Assembly (NCBI GenBank): GCA_903882745.1
Contig: CAIRYG010000014.1
Location: 186,001-250,000 of the forward strand
Direction: 5' to 3'
Length of the DNA: 64,000 nucleotides
Source: an uncultured Gemmatimonadota bacterium
GTDB lineage: Bacteria > Gemmatimonadota > Gemmatimonadetes > Gemmatimonadales > Gemmatimonadaceae
Each line of letters starts with the position of its first letter. The stretch's first letter is position 1. A program made the translations under genes and the position numbers. The notes under the pieces are model-generated. The model had not been told where the DNA came from. It searched no databases and saw nothing but the letters and a program-made list of their open reading frames with translations. Positions 44,120 through 53,293 of the stretch are shown one piece after another.

Positions 44120-45049
44120 ATGGCTGAACCCGCGCAGGCCCTTGTAGCGCATTTCTTGAAACATCTCGAGAAAGAGCGCGACGTCTCGCCCAATACGCTC
44201 ACGGCGTACAGGCGCGACTTAGCGGAGTTCTGCGCCTTCCTGGGCCCGTATCTTGGCTCCGACGACTGGGACTGGGGGAAGGTCGATCGGCTGGCCATGC
44301 GGTCGTTCCTGGCCCATCTGACGCGTAAGGGACTGGGGAAGCGGAGTATCGGGCGCACGCTGTCAGCGGTGCGAACCTTCTACGCCTTCCTGCACCATAA
44401 CGACCAGGTCGAGCACAACCCAGCGCGCACGGTGGGGTCGCCCAAGACGGAGAAGTATCTCCCAGGGCATCTCGACCGGGCCCAAGTCGAGACCCTCTTC
44501 AAGGCGGCCGCCACGCGCGCGAGTGAAGGGAAGTATCCCGACGTACGGAACCTCGCGATGCTCGAGCTCTTCTACTCGGCCGGACTCCGCTTGAGCGAAC
44601 TGCGCGGCATCAATCGCGCCGATCTCGATTTGCTCGCGGGGCAGGTGAAGGTGCGCGGCAAAGGGCGCAAAGAACGGATTGTGCCGGTGGGCGACCACGC
44701 GCAGCGCGCGTTACGCGAGTACGAACGGGTGCGCGACGCGCTCGTGAAGCAGCTGGGGATGGGGGCGGACCGCACCGCGTTCTTTCTGAGTCAGCGCGGC
44801 AAACGCTTGAGCGCGAAAGGGGTGCAGAACGCGATTGTGGGGTGGCTCTCGCAGGTGGACGAAGGGGCAGGGCTCTCCACGCACTCGTTGCGCCACACCT
44901 TCGCCACGCACCTGCTCGACGCGGGCGCGGACCTGCGTGCGGTGCAAGAACTGCTCGGCCACGCGAGCATCAGCACCACGCAGATTTATACGCACACCAG
45001 TGTGGAGCGGCTCAAGCAGGTGTATCAGCAGAGCCATCCGCGGGCGTAA
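44120..45049 (+). CDS. xerC: Tyrosine recombinase XerC
   Basis: 309 residues. An N-terminal SAM-like core-binding domain (about 5-90, FLKHLEKERDVSPNTLTAYRR split across it) is followed by the catalytic domain with Arg in GLRLSEL, Lys in VRGKGRKER, HSLRHTFATHLL, LLGHASISTTQIYTH and its Tyr. Length and sequence fit the chromosome-dimer resolvase XerC rather than a mobile-element integrase. It starts 40 bases from the divergent kinase gene. Confidence 0.93.
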   Translation: MAEPAQALVAHFLKHLEKERDVSPNTLTAYRRDLAEFCAFLGPYLGSDDWDWGKVDRLAMRSFLAHLTRKGLGKRSIGRTLSAVRTFYAFLHHNDQVEHNPARTVGSPKTEKYLPGHLDRAQVETLFKAAATRASEGKYPDVRNLAMLELFYSAGLRLSELRGINRADLDLLAGQVKVRGKGRKERIVPVGDHAQRALREYERVRDALVKQLGMGADRTAFFLSQRGKRLSAKGVQNAIVGWLSQVDEGAGLSTHSLRHTFATHLLDAGADLRAVQELLGHASISTTQIYTHTSVERLKQVYQQSHPRA

Positions 45050-45126
45050 GCGCAGTGAGGGGCCGAAGCCGTTCGCGCGAATCGGGCGCGGTGGCGAAGA
45101 ATCACTGGCGACGATAATATTTCTGG

Positions 45127-45912
45127 ATGAGACCGACTCACGCGCTCCGCCACTGGGGTAGGCTGCGTGCCTGCATCGCACTCGTACCAACGGCGGCACT
45201 GCTCCTGGCCTGCGGAGCCTCGCCCACGAGTGCACCCACCACAAGCGACTGTCTTCGCTCGGTCATCCAACGCCATCCCGTCAACATTGCGGCCTATAAC
45301 GCCGCGACCGGGATGGCCGGCGACCTCCGATTTGTTTCGGGTGTGGTGCAAGAGAATAAGGTCTTTACGGAGTTCGGTGTTATCATCCCCGGGAACCTGA
45401 ATACCACTGGGGTCGACAAGGCGAATCCGCAGCCCACGTACCTAGCGCCCCTGCACACGCCGGTGGTCGCAACAGTCAACGGGGTGGTGGCAGAAATCGC
45501 GACGCTCTGGAGCACGCCAACGCTCGGCGATGTCTCGGTGAGAATCCGCCCTGATGGCATTCCCTCGGGATGCGCCGTGCTCATCGAGACCGAGCATGTG
45601 CTCTCCCCTCGGGTCGCCGTTGGGGATCGTGTCACCGCCGGTCAGACGATCGCCGAGGTGGGGACATTGAATCAGCAGTACAACTCGGGGCTCGGCGAGG
45701 TTGAGTTCGGATACGCGACCACGTCGGGCACGCGTCCTATGCACGTGTGTCCGTACGCCTACTTTGCGCCAAGCGTTGCGGCGGTGCAGGTTGGCCTCCT
45801 GCAGCGGCTTATGTCGGACTGGGAAACCTTCCGAAGCCTCCCGACCCTGTGGAACGAGTCCACGTGGGTCGGGGGCATTCCGGGCTGTTCCGCGACCTCG
45901 ATCACCGAGTAG
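45127..45912 (+). CDS. Lipoprotein with degenerate M23/LytM-like fold
   Basis: 261 residues with a lipoprotein signal (ALLLACGAS). The central part has the strand pattern of M23/LytM domains (TPVVATVNGVVAEI, AVLIETEHVLSP, VAVGDRVTAGQTIAEVG, EVEFGYATT). The zinc-ligand HxxxD and HxH motifs of active M23 peptidases are not visible, so enzyme activity is doubtful and a peptidoglycan- or partner-binding role is more likely. A TAATAT element ends only seven bases before the ATG, so the leader may be very short or absent. Confidence 0.65.
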   Translation: MRPTHALRHWGRLRACIALVPTAALLLACGASPTSAPTTSDCLRSVIQRHPVNIAAYNAATGMAGDLRFVSGVVQENKVFTEFGVIIPGNLNTTGVDKANPQPTYLAPLHTPVVATVNGVVAEIATLWSTPTLGDVSVRIRPDGIPSGCAVLIETEHVLSPRVAVGDRVTAGQTIAEVGTLNQQYNSGLGEVEFGYATTSGTRPMHVCPYAYFAPSVAAVQVGLLQRLMSDWETFRSLPTLWNESTWVGGIPGCSATSITE

Positions 45913-45949
45913 CGCGCGCTACCCGGCATCGCGCCTTCGATAGGCGTCG

Positions 45950-48682
45950 CTACGGCTGTACCCGCACCGTCGGCGTGTCCTTGGCGTTCTTCACATAGAT
46001 CTCAAACCAGGCGTACCAACGCGCCCACAGATCCAGGTCGCTCGCATACGTGGCGACGCTGTGATCTTCGTAGGGATACATGTAGAGCGCGGCCGGCTTG
46101 CCGAGTCCTTGGAGCGCGAGGAGCATGCGCGTGGAGCTGATCGGTGCTGTGCCGGTGTTCTGATCTTCGGTGGCGTGGTACATCAGAAGGGCACCCGCGA
46201 TTTTGTCCGCCCGCATGATCGGCGACATATCGAGGTAGGTGTCCTTGGCTTGGAAGAAGTTGCGGCGCTCGCTCTGGAAGCCGAATGGTGTGAGCGAGCG
46301 GTTGTACATGCCGTCGCCCGCGATCCCGGCCTTGAAGTACGGCACGAGCGTGAGCGCGTTCACGGTGGAGAAGGCGCCGTAGCTGTGTCCGCCGATCCCC
46401 ATCTTGTTGCGGTCCACATAGCCCGCTTCGACCACCGCGTCGAGCACGGCGTCGAGGTTCTCGCGGAGATCGCGCGTGTAGTTGTCGTTCATCTTTCCGG
46501 TGTCGCCCACGATCGGGATGTCCGGTTCAATGAGCGCGTAGCCCTGCGCGACCCAGAGCTTGGTGCTCGACGCCGGACGCAGTGCGGGGACTTCGGGGAA
46601 CTTGTTGATGTTCGTGGTATAGCGCGAGCGCTCGTAGTCCGCCTGCGTGGTGTACTCGCGCGGGTAGAACCAGATGATCCCCGGGAGCTTCACACCGGGC
46701 TTCCAGTCGCGTGGGAGCGTGACATCAACCCACATCTGAAAGCCGTCGCGTGGGCGCGTGACCTGGAGTCGCTTGGTGATGGCGCCGGTGACTTCCGGGC
46801 CCACATCCACCGCGTGGGTGAGCTGCTTGGTTGTGCCGGTCGTGACGTCCTTCATCCACGCATCGGCAATCACCGTGCGCGATTCGTGCGTGTAGATGTA
46901 GCTCGAGAAATCGTCGTCGAGCGCGGTGACGAACTCCTCGTAGGCGTTGGTCGGGGCGTCGAAGATGCGGGTGCGCTTTCCGGTCTCGAAGTCGAGCTTG
47001 TCGAGCCAGGGGCGCGGGCCTTCGGTGTTCCACTTGGCGCCCGGAGTACGGGTGCCACTCACGGCAACGCTCTTTCCGTCGGTGCCAACGATCACAAACT
47101 GCTGCCCATTGGGGCCGCGCTTCAGCTGCAACGCGCCGCCGGTGCCAGTTGCGTCGGTGCCACCACCAGCGCCCGCACCACCACGTCCACCGGCGCCGAA
47201 ACCGCCGCCCCCGGGGAGGGTGACGCCGCGGCCGAGTGGGAAGCGCTGGGTGCCGCGCACGGCGGTCACGCTGCCGCTATCGGTGACGAACATCGTCTTC
47301 GCGTCGGCGCTGAAGGCGATGGTGCCCAACTGCGCCGAGCCTTCGTAGATCACCTTGGTATCGGTCGGGCCGTAGGGTGGGAGCCAGTTTACGTAGCGCA
47401 CGCTTGTTGGCGTGGCGCGGGCCGGGGCGGCCGCGCCGCGTCCACCGGCGGCGGGCGCGCCGCCACGTCCACCGCGACCACCGCCGGGCGCGGCACCAGC
47501 GGCGGGAGCGCCCGCGGGCGCCGCACCATTGCTGCCGAACACCGACTGCAGGAACACGAGCCCCGGGCCAACCGGATTCCACTGGAGGCTACGCTTCCCG
47601 GTGTCCGAGGCCGTCTGCTGCGGACCACCACGACCACCGGCCGCGGCGACGTCCGGATCACCACCCTGTTCCCCTTCTCGAATCGGCGTGGTGGCGAGCG
47701 TCGTGATCAGCTTGCCGCTCGCGTCCCACAGTTCCTGCACCGAGCCGAAGTTCGAGACCGGCACCAGATACGAGAACGGCTCCGTCATCACCGTCACGCG
47801 GAAGGCCTGCGCGTCGCTCGCGGCGTCCACGGAGCGAATCATGCGGGGCGTGCCGATTTTCTTGGTGGACTTGGCCTTCACGTCGATCAGCGCGAGCTGA
47901 CCGGTGGTGTAGTACTTGAGGAGTGCTTTATCGTGTGGGTCGTCGAGCAGGCTGGCGTGAATCGGCTGCGGAATGGCGCGCGAGTTGGTGAGGCGCACCG
48001 TCGGGCCGTCTTCAATTCCGTTGGGGCCGTGCGTCGGCACGGGGCCGCGGCCGTCGGGGACGACGACCGTGATGAGCGACTTGCCGTCGGCGCTCCATTC
48101 GAGCCCGGTCACGAGCGTGGCGAGCAGCGCGGACTTGCTCACCTGCGTGGACTTTCCGGTGGCGACGTCGGCCACGTACGCATACGAGGCGTCGTCGAAG
48201 TTCGCGATGTAGGCGATCTGCGTGCCGTTGGGCGACCAGCTCTGCGCCGAGATCGAGGCACCCTTGGGGGTGTCGATGGTCTTGGTGGCGCCGCCTTTCG
48301 GATCGACGAGGTACAGGCCGTGGCGGGTGCTCGTGGTGAGCGAGCGATTCCGATTGGCCTTGGTGTCGACCTGCAATCCACCCAGATAGACGTGGGACTT
48401 GCCGTAGTCCTGGATGTCGCCGCGGTCGTTACCGCTGGCCTTGAGGAACCACTTTCGGTCCGGGCTGGGGGCGGTGAAGGAGATGTCCGTGCGCGGCGCG
48501 AGAATCATCTTCTCGACATTGGCCGGCGGGCGCACGTAGGCCTCGGTCTTAAGAATCTCTTGGGGGTTCCACCCCTGAGCAACCAGTGAACCGGTTACTG
48601 CCGCGGAAAGGGCGGCCGACGTGGCCGCCGAAAAGGCAACTGCGGAGAGGAGTCGACGGGCGGGGGAGAGGCGATCAGTCAT
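45950..48682 (-). CDS. S9-family (prolyl oligopeptidase-type) exported peptidase
   Basis: About 910 residues from ATG 48682, which has GGAG ten bases before it and directly precedes a signal peptide (SAAVTGSLVAQGW); ATG 48721 would add 13 residues. A beta-propeller (WSPNGTQIAYIANF, LEWSADGKSLI) carries a Gly/Ala/Arg-rich insertion (about 47400-47560). The C-terminal hydrolase has Ser in GIGGHSYGAFS, Asp in ATEDQNTG and His in YEDHSV. Related enzymes are DPP- or glutamyl endopeptidase-like. It is divergent from the metalloprotease gene, sharing a 158-base promoter region. Confidence 0.92.
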   Translation of the reverse strand: MTDRLSPARRLLSAVAFSAATSAALSAAVTGSLVAQGWNPQEILKTEAYVRPPANVEKMILAPRTDISFTAPSPDRKWFLKASGNDRGDIQDYGKSHVYLGGLQVDTKANRNRSLTTSTRHGLYLVDPKGGATKTIDTPKGASISAQSWSPNGTQIAYIANFDDASYAYVADVATGKSTQVSKSALLATLVTGLEWSADGKSLITVVVPDGRGPVPTHGPNGIEDGPTVRLTNSRAIPQPIHASLLDDPHDKALLKYYTTGQLALIDVKAKSTKKIGTPRMIRSVDAASDAQAFRVTVMTEPFSYLVPVSNFGSVQELWDASGKLITTLATTPIREGEQGGDPDVAAAGGRGGPQQTASDTGKRSLQWNPVGPGLVFLQSVFGSNGAAPAGAPAAGAAPGGGRGGRGGAPAAGGRGAAAPARATPTSVRYVNWLPPYGPTDTKVIYEGSAQLGTIAFSADAKTMFVTDSGSVTAVRGTQRFPLGRGVTLPGGGGFGAGGRGGAGAGGGTDATGTGGALQLKRGPNGQQFVIVGTDGKSVAVSGTRTPGAKWNTEGPRPWLDKLDFETGKRTRIFDAPTNAYEEFVTALDDDFSSYIYTHESRTVIADAWMKDVTTGTTKQLTHAVDVGPEVTGAITKRLQVTRPRDGFQMWVDVTLPRDWKPGVKLPGIIWFYPREYTTQADYERSRYTTNINKFPEVPALRPASSTKLWVAQGYALIEPDIPIVGDTGKMNDNYTRDLRENLDAVLDAVVEAGYVDRNKMGIGGHSYGAFSTVNALTLVPYFKAGIAGDGMYNRSLTPFGFQSERRNFFQAKDTYLDMSPIMRADKIAGALLMYHATEDQNTGTAPISSTRMLLALQGLGKPAALYMYPYEDHSVATYASDLDLWARWYAWFEIYVKNAKDTPTVRVQP

Positions 48683-48840
48683 CGAGGCGAAGCTCCGAAC
48701 AGGGGTAAAGACCAGATACATGCTTACGCGCCCAAGGGCGCGGGTGCTGGCTTTGCGCGTGGAGCGAGGCCACTGTTAACAGGATGTTGCCAGTGGCCGC
48801 GTTCCGCGGCCAGCCGTTTTCGGACCTTCTTCCCAGTCTT

Positions 48841-51459
48841 ATGCGTCGATTCCCCATTACTCTTGCCGCCGCCGGTGTTCTGCTGGTCGCGTGCCAACCC
48901 ACCCCCGCGCCCACTCCGGCGCCCTCGCCAGCGGCCGCTCCAGCAGCTGCTCCGGCAGCTGCCCCGATCGCCAATGCGCCAGCGGCACCGGCCGCTCCCG
49001 GCGCTCCGGCCGCTCCAGGCGCTCCGTCGCAAGGCCCTGGTGCCGCACAGGGTGCGCCAGGTGCTGGTGGCCCGGGTGGCCCCGGTGGCCCCGGTGGTGC
49101 CGCTGCCGGCGCTGATCCGGTCCCGCGTCCCTATGCGACCGTCATCACCCCGCGCGCCAAGACCAAGACGGGCGTGTTCGGTGTGCACCAGATTGGGACC
49201 CGACTCTACTTTGAGATTCCGGCCGCTGAGTTGGGGAAGGATTTCCTCATCACGACCGTCCTCGCAGGAACCCCCGCGGGCATCGGCATCAACGGCACGC
49301 TTGGCCCCGATGAGGTGATTCGATTCGAGCGCCGGGACAACCGGATTCTCGTTCGGAACATCAACTACCGCAACGTCGCGACCGACACCACGCTCTCGAC
49401 GCAGCGCGCGATGAACTTGATCCAGTTCTTCCCGATCATCGCCGCGTTCAACGTGGAGAGCTACGGCAAGGACAGCGCCGCGGTCATTGAAGTGACGCGT
49501 ATGTTCACCGGTGGACTCCCCGAGTTCACGGCTGGTGGGCGCCGAGCCACGGTGGACGCGACTCGTTCGTTCATCGACAAGTGGGCGGTGTTCTCGCGCA
49601 ATGTGAACATCACCGCGTCGCAGACCTACACGCCGCAGGCTGGCGGTGGCGCACCCACCCCGCCGGGCTTCCCACCCGCGCAGCCGCAGCCGACGACCGA
49701 GGCCTACACCTTCTCGATCGTTCGCTTGCCGGATGTGCCGATGCAGCCGCGTCTGCGCGATGCGCGCGTTGGGTACTTTGGACCGAGCGCCACGGATTTC
49801 GGGTCGCCCACGCAGCGTGTGCTGGCCCGCAACTATATCTCGCGCTGGCGTTTGGAGTGCTCGGACCAGAAGGTCGGCAATCTGTGCGTCCCCAAGAAGC
49901 CGATCACCTACTACGTCGACCCGGCGACACCCAAGTGGTTGCAGCCGTGGATCAAGAAGGCCATTGAAGAATGGCAGCCGGCCTTTGAGCAGGCGGGTTT
50001 CTATAAGGGCATTGTGGCCGCCGATGCACCAAACACTCCGGACTTCTCCGGTGAGGACGCCACCGTCGCGATGGTCCGCTGGCTCCCGAGTCCGGTGGCG
50101 AACGCCGTCGGACCGAGCACCGTGGATCCGCGCAGCGGCGAGATTCTCGACGCCGACGTGCAGATGTACCACAACATTCAGGATCTCCAGCGCGACTGGT
50201 ACTTCACGCAGGTCGGACACCTCGATACGCGTGCCCAGAAGTTCCCGTTCCCGGACGATCTCATGGGGCGGCTGATCCAGTTCGTTGCGGCGCACGAAGT
50301 GGGGCACACACTCGGCTTCCCGCACAACTTCAAGGCGAGCTCGATGTACCCGTTCGACAGCGTGCGCTCCAAGACCTGGGTCGCCAAGATGGGACACGCG
50401 CCGTCGATCATGGACTACGCCCGCTTCAACTATGTGGCCCAGCCCGAAGATGGCATCGCGATCGAAGATCTGACGCCGCGTGTCGGACCGTATGACAAGT
50501 TCGCCGTGATGTGGGGCTATTCGCCGATCGCGGGCGCCAAGACCCCGGAAGCGGAGCTCCCGACGCTCGACAAGTGGGCGCGCATGCAGGACACGATTCC
50601 GTGGTATCGCTTTGCGAGCGACGCGGGATCGGGTGGCGCTGATCCGGCCGAACAGTCGGAAGCGATCGGCGATGCCGACGCGGTAAAGGCCACCATGTAT
50701 GGGTTCAAGAACCTCGCGCGCATTATGAAGCTTGTGGAGCCCGCCTCTGAGCTCGACAAGACCGCGGACTACTCGCTGCTCCGCGCGACCTACGGCGCCG
50801 TGGTCAGTCAGTGGGCCACCGAGGCGGGGCATGTGGCCCGCATTGTTGGCGCGATGGATAAGCAGGAGAAGAACGCAGGCCAAGCCGGTGAGGTCTACAC
50901 GCCCGTCTCCAAAAAGCGCCAGCAGGACGCCGTGAAGTTCCTCAATGACGAGGTCTTCACGACCCCCAAGTACCTGATCGACAACACGATCCTTCGCAAG
51001 ATCGAGTCGGAAGGGAGCGTGAGCCGGATCACCGGCGCGCAGTCGCGCGCGCTGAGCTCGTTGGTGAGCAACATCCGTCTGTCGCGCATGGTCGAGTACG
51101 AAACAGTCCAGGGCAACAAGGCCGAGGTCTACACCGCCGGTGAGATGCTCACTGATCTGCGTCGTGGCCTGTGGAAGGAGATCTACAGCGGCGCGCCGAT
51201 TGACGCCTATCGTCGTCGCCTGCAGACCACGTACCTCGACGCGATGGCGGGCAAGATCAAGCCGGCCGCATCGGCCGCGGGTGGTTTCGGTGGTCCGGCG
51301 GTCAACACCGCCGACTTCCGTCCGATTCTCAAGGACGAAATGCACCTGCTCGACAAGGAGCTTGCCGCGGCCATTGGCAAGACGAGCGATCGCACCACGC
51401 GCGCGCACCTGCAGGACGCGCGCGACCAGATCGCGAAGATCTTCGATAAGAAAGACTGA
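48841..51459 (+). CDS. Zinc-dependent metalloprotease lipoprotein, DUF5117/DUF4953 type
   Basis: 872 residues from ATG 48841. Lipobox LLVACQ (Cys 18) is followed by a long Ala/Pro/Gly linker (to about residue 92) that probably spaces the enzyme from the membrane. Catalytic HEVGHTLGFPHN (about 485-496) is the HExxHxxGxxH zinc site, with SIMDYARF as Met-turn. It is paralogous to the protease at 20217-22721 (same blocks: ITYYVDPATPKW, QMYHNIQD-type region) but lipid-anchored. Substrate unknown. A strong terminator follows. Confidence 0.92.
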   Translation: MRRFPITLAAAGVLLVACQPTPAPTPAPSPAAAPAAAPAAAPIANAPAAPAAPGAPAAPGAPSQGPGAAQGAPGAGGPGGPGGPGGAAAGADPVPRPYATVITPRAKTKTGVFGVHQIGTRLYFEIPAAELGKDFLITTVLAGTPAGIGINGTLGPDEVIRFERRDNRILVRNINYRNVATDTTLSTQRAMNLIQFFPIIAAFNVESYGKDSAAVIEVTRMFTGGLPEFTAGGRRATVDATRSFIDKWAVFSRNVNITASQTYTPQAGGGAPTPPGFPPAQPQPTTEAYTFSIVRLPDVPMQPRLRDARVGYFGPSATDFGSPTQRVLARNYISRWRLECSDQKVGNLCVPKKPITYYVDPATPKWLQPWIKKAIEEWQPAFEQAGFYKGIVAADAPNTPDFSGEDATVAMVRWLPSPVANAVGPSTVDPRSGEILDADVQMYHNIQDLQRDWYFTQVGHLDTRAQKFPFPDDLMGRLIQFVAAHEVGHTLGFPHNFKASSMYPFDSVRSKTWVAKMGHAPSIMDYARFNYVAQPEDGIAIEDLTPRVGPYDKFAVMWGYSPIAGAKTPEAELPTLDKWARMQDTIPWYRFASDAGSGGADPAEQSEAIGDADAVKATMYGFKNLARIMKLVEPASELDKTADYSLLRATYGAVVSQWATEAGHVARIVGAMDKQEKNAGQAGEVYTPVSKKRQQDAVKFLNDEVFTTPKYLIDNTILRKIESEGSVSRITGAQSRALSSLVSNIRLSRMVEYETVQGNKAEVYTAGEMLTDLRRGLWKEIYSGAPIDAYRRRLQTTYLDAMAGKIKPAASAAGGFGGPAVNTADFRPILKDEMHLLDKELAAAIGKTSDRTTRAHLQDARDQIAKIFDKKD

Positions 51460-51475
51460 GTGTGTTGGTGCGACG

Positions 51476-51508
51476 AAGGGGCGGGCCGCGTACTGCGGCC
51501 CGCCCCTT
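51476..51508. terminator. Bidirectional hairpin terminator
   Basis: A perfect 14-bp stem (AAGGGGCGGGCCGC and its complement) around a 5-base loop, between the convergent metalloprotease and dehydratase genes. Confidence 0.82.
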
Positions 51509-51541
51509 CGTGTGTCATCTCACACGTTAGCGCATGCGCTT

Positions 51542-51576
51542 GCGCCTGCGGGAGCGCCTGCGGGAGCGCCCGCGCG
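51542..51576. repeat. 12-bp tandem repeat at the end of the dehydratase gene
   Basis: GCGCCTGCGGGA occurs twice exactly, followed by a third diverged unit, in the intergenic space beside the terminator. Confidence 0.75.
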
Positions 51577-51578
51577 AC

Positions 51579-52547
51579 TCAGGCGGCGAGCGCCTTCTTG
51601 AGATCGCGTTCGGCGAGATTCCCACCGCACATGATGATCGCCACCCGTTTCCCCGCGAGTTGCGGGGCGAGCGCCTGCAGCCCGGCGAACCCGGCAGCGC
51701 CGGCGCCCTCGGGAATATTGTGCGTGAGGTTGATCAGCTCGCGGACGGCCTGATACATCGCCTCCTCGCTCACGGTCACGAATCCGGCGAGTCCCTGCTT
51801 GAGCGCATCAAAGGTCATCTCGTACGCCGACCCCGTCGCAATCCCCTCGGCGAAGGTCGCGACGGGCAACCCGGATAGGCGCTCCCCCCGCTGCCAACTC
51901 TCGAACTGCGCGGACGCACTGGCCGCGCCGACGGCGTACACCCCCAGCGACGGCTTCAGCTCGCGCGCCACCGTGATCGCACCCACCGCCTGCGATCCGC
52001 CGCCGAGCGCAATAATCACGGCGTCGAGCGCGGGGTCTTGCTCGAGCAACTCGAGCGTCATGGTGCCAGCGCCGGCAATCACATGGGCGTTGTTGGTGCT
52101 GTGCACCAAGGTCAGTCCACGCTCCTCACGTACGCGGGCGCACCCGAGGATCGTTTGATCGTACGACGCGCCGATCTCGAGGAGTTCTGCGCCGAGCGCT
52201 CGGATCGCCGCGTTCTTGCCAGGATTGTTCCCCTCGGGCACGCAGATGGTGACCTTCGTCCCGGTGAGCCCGCCCGCATAGGCAAGTCCGAGTCCATGGT
52301 TCCCGGTGCTGGCCCCAATCACCCCGCGCGCACGTTCAGCGTCGCTCAGGCCGAGAATGGCACTGAGCCCATTGCGAATCTTGAAGCTCTGCGTGGGGTG
52401 GTGGTTCTCGTGCTTGACCAGCACACGGATTCCGTGCCCGATCGCTGCATCGAGCAGCGGGTAATGGCGCAGCGGCGTTGGCGTGAGATGCGGACGGATC
52501 CGCTCGCGCGCGGCGAGGACGTCTTGGTAGTTGATAGGGGAGGGCAT
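51579..52547 (-). CDS. Threonine/serine dehydratase-like PLP enzyme (fold type II)
   Basis: 322 residues, catabolic (short) form without a regulatory ACT domain. The PLP Lys is in QSFKIRNG; the phosphate-binding loop corresponds to ALGGGSQAVG, where usual enzymes have GGGGLxxG; ASTGNHGLGLAYAG and a late CGGN are also present. It probably deaminates threonine or serine, but serine racemase or hydroxyaspartate ammonia-lyase activity is possible. The altered Gly loop (Ala-Leu-Gly-Gly-Gly-Ser-Gln) is slightly unusual. Confidence 0.87.
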   Translation of the reverse strand: MPSPINYQDVLAARERIRPHLTPTPLRHYPLLDAAIGHGIRVLVKHENHHPTQSFKIRNGLSAILGLSDAERARGVIGASTGNHGLGLAYAGGLTGTKVTICVPEGNNPGKNAAIRALGAELLEIGASYDQTILGCARVREERGLTLVHSTNNAHVIAGAGTMTLELLEQDPALDAVIIALGGGSQAVGAITVARELKPSLGVYAVGAASASAQFESWQRGERLSGLPVATFAEGIATGSAYEMTFDALKQGLAGFVTVSEEAMYQAVRELINLTHNIPEGAGAAGFAGLQALAPQLAGKRVAIIMCGGNLAERDLKKALAA

Positions 52548-52611
52548 GCCCGAAACCTAGTGCGCGTATGCGCAGGGCTCCAGCGGAGATGGTGGCGTGT
52601 GAAACATGCCG

Positions 52612-53166
52612 TCAGGCGTCGTCGCGCATCCTCTCAAAGAACGCAATCAGGTCGAGCTGAAACGGCTCCGCGTCAGGCTTCACCCGCCACTCGATCGATT
52701 CGGTGAGCACCTCAGGCGCGGCACTCGACGGGAACCATCGCTCGATGCACCCCTTGGCCACATCGACGATCCAGTACTCGGCGACCCCGCCTTCCATGTA
52801 CAGCCGCCGCTTCCGCCCACGATCGCGAGACCCGGAGCTCGGCGAGATCACCTCGACCACCAGCAGTGTGCGCGCCGGCGCGAGCTCGCGAGGCCGCTTG
52901 CCTTCACGACGCTCGGATACGATCACGTCGGGCTCGACGTAGTTGCGCTGGTCGAACGGAAGCCCGACGGGCGAGACGAATGCGTACCCCGCGCCCTGCG
53001 CCTCACAGTACTGATACAGCATCATGTACAGCTGCCCGCCCGCATCCTGATGCGGCAACCCCGGCGGCGGGTTCACGATGAGCTCCCCATCGAGGATCTC
53101 GTACCGCACACCGTCATACGGCAGGGTGTCGAGATCCGCGATCGTCCACAACTGAATGGCAGGCAT
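52612..53166 (-). CDS. Uma2-family (DUF820) restriction-endonuclease-fold protein
   Basis: 184 residues from ATG 53166. The family pattern is complete: YEILDGELIVNPPPG (Glu/Asp), YVEPDVIVSER (Asp of the PD-ExK core), LLVVEVISPSS (ExK equivalent), RDRGRKRRLYMEGGVAEYWIVD. Uma2 proteins are abundant in cyanobacteria and other large genomes, have a nuclease-like fold and no known function. Not part of any visible restriction system; it is divergent from argF with about 130 bases between them. Confidence 0.9.
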   Translation of the reverse strand: MPAIQLWTIADLDTLPYDGVRYEILDGELIVNPPPGLPHQDAGGQLYMMLYQYCEAQGAGYAFVSPVGLPFDQRNYVEPDVIVSERREGKRPRELAPARTLLVVEVISPSSGSRDRGRKRRLYMEGGVAEYWIVDVAKGCIERWFPSSAAPEVLTESIEWRVKPDAEPFQLDLIAFFERMRDDA

Positions 53167-53293
53167 GGCCACACGATACGCTCGGCGGTTGAAGAAAATC
53201 AATAGTGTCGCCGAGCCCGCCCAACCCCCTCCGGGGTACACCCACCGGTTAGCCTGTATAGATTTCAGTGCTTCCCCGTTCCCCACCGCTGCC

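Noticed and set aside
44120-45049. XerC as integrase of a mobile element for the foreign patch
   Set aside because: Length and motifs are those of the housekeeping dimer resolvase; a dNK gene separates it from the patch and no att repeats were seen.
46061-48589. 842-codon open frame opposite the S9 peptidase
   Set aside because: Antisense of a clear enzyme; His/Arg/Gly-rich composition typical of the complementary frame of high-GC genes, no motif.
48724-51408. 894-codon open frame opposite the second metalloprotease
   Set aside because: Shadow of a gene with the HExxHxxGxxH site; Arg/His-rich, no domain.
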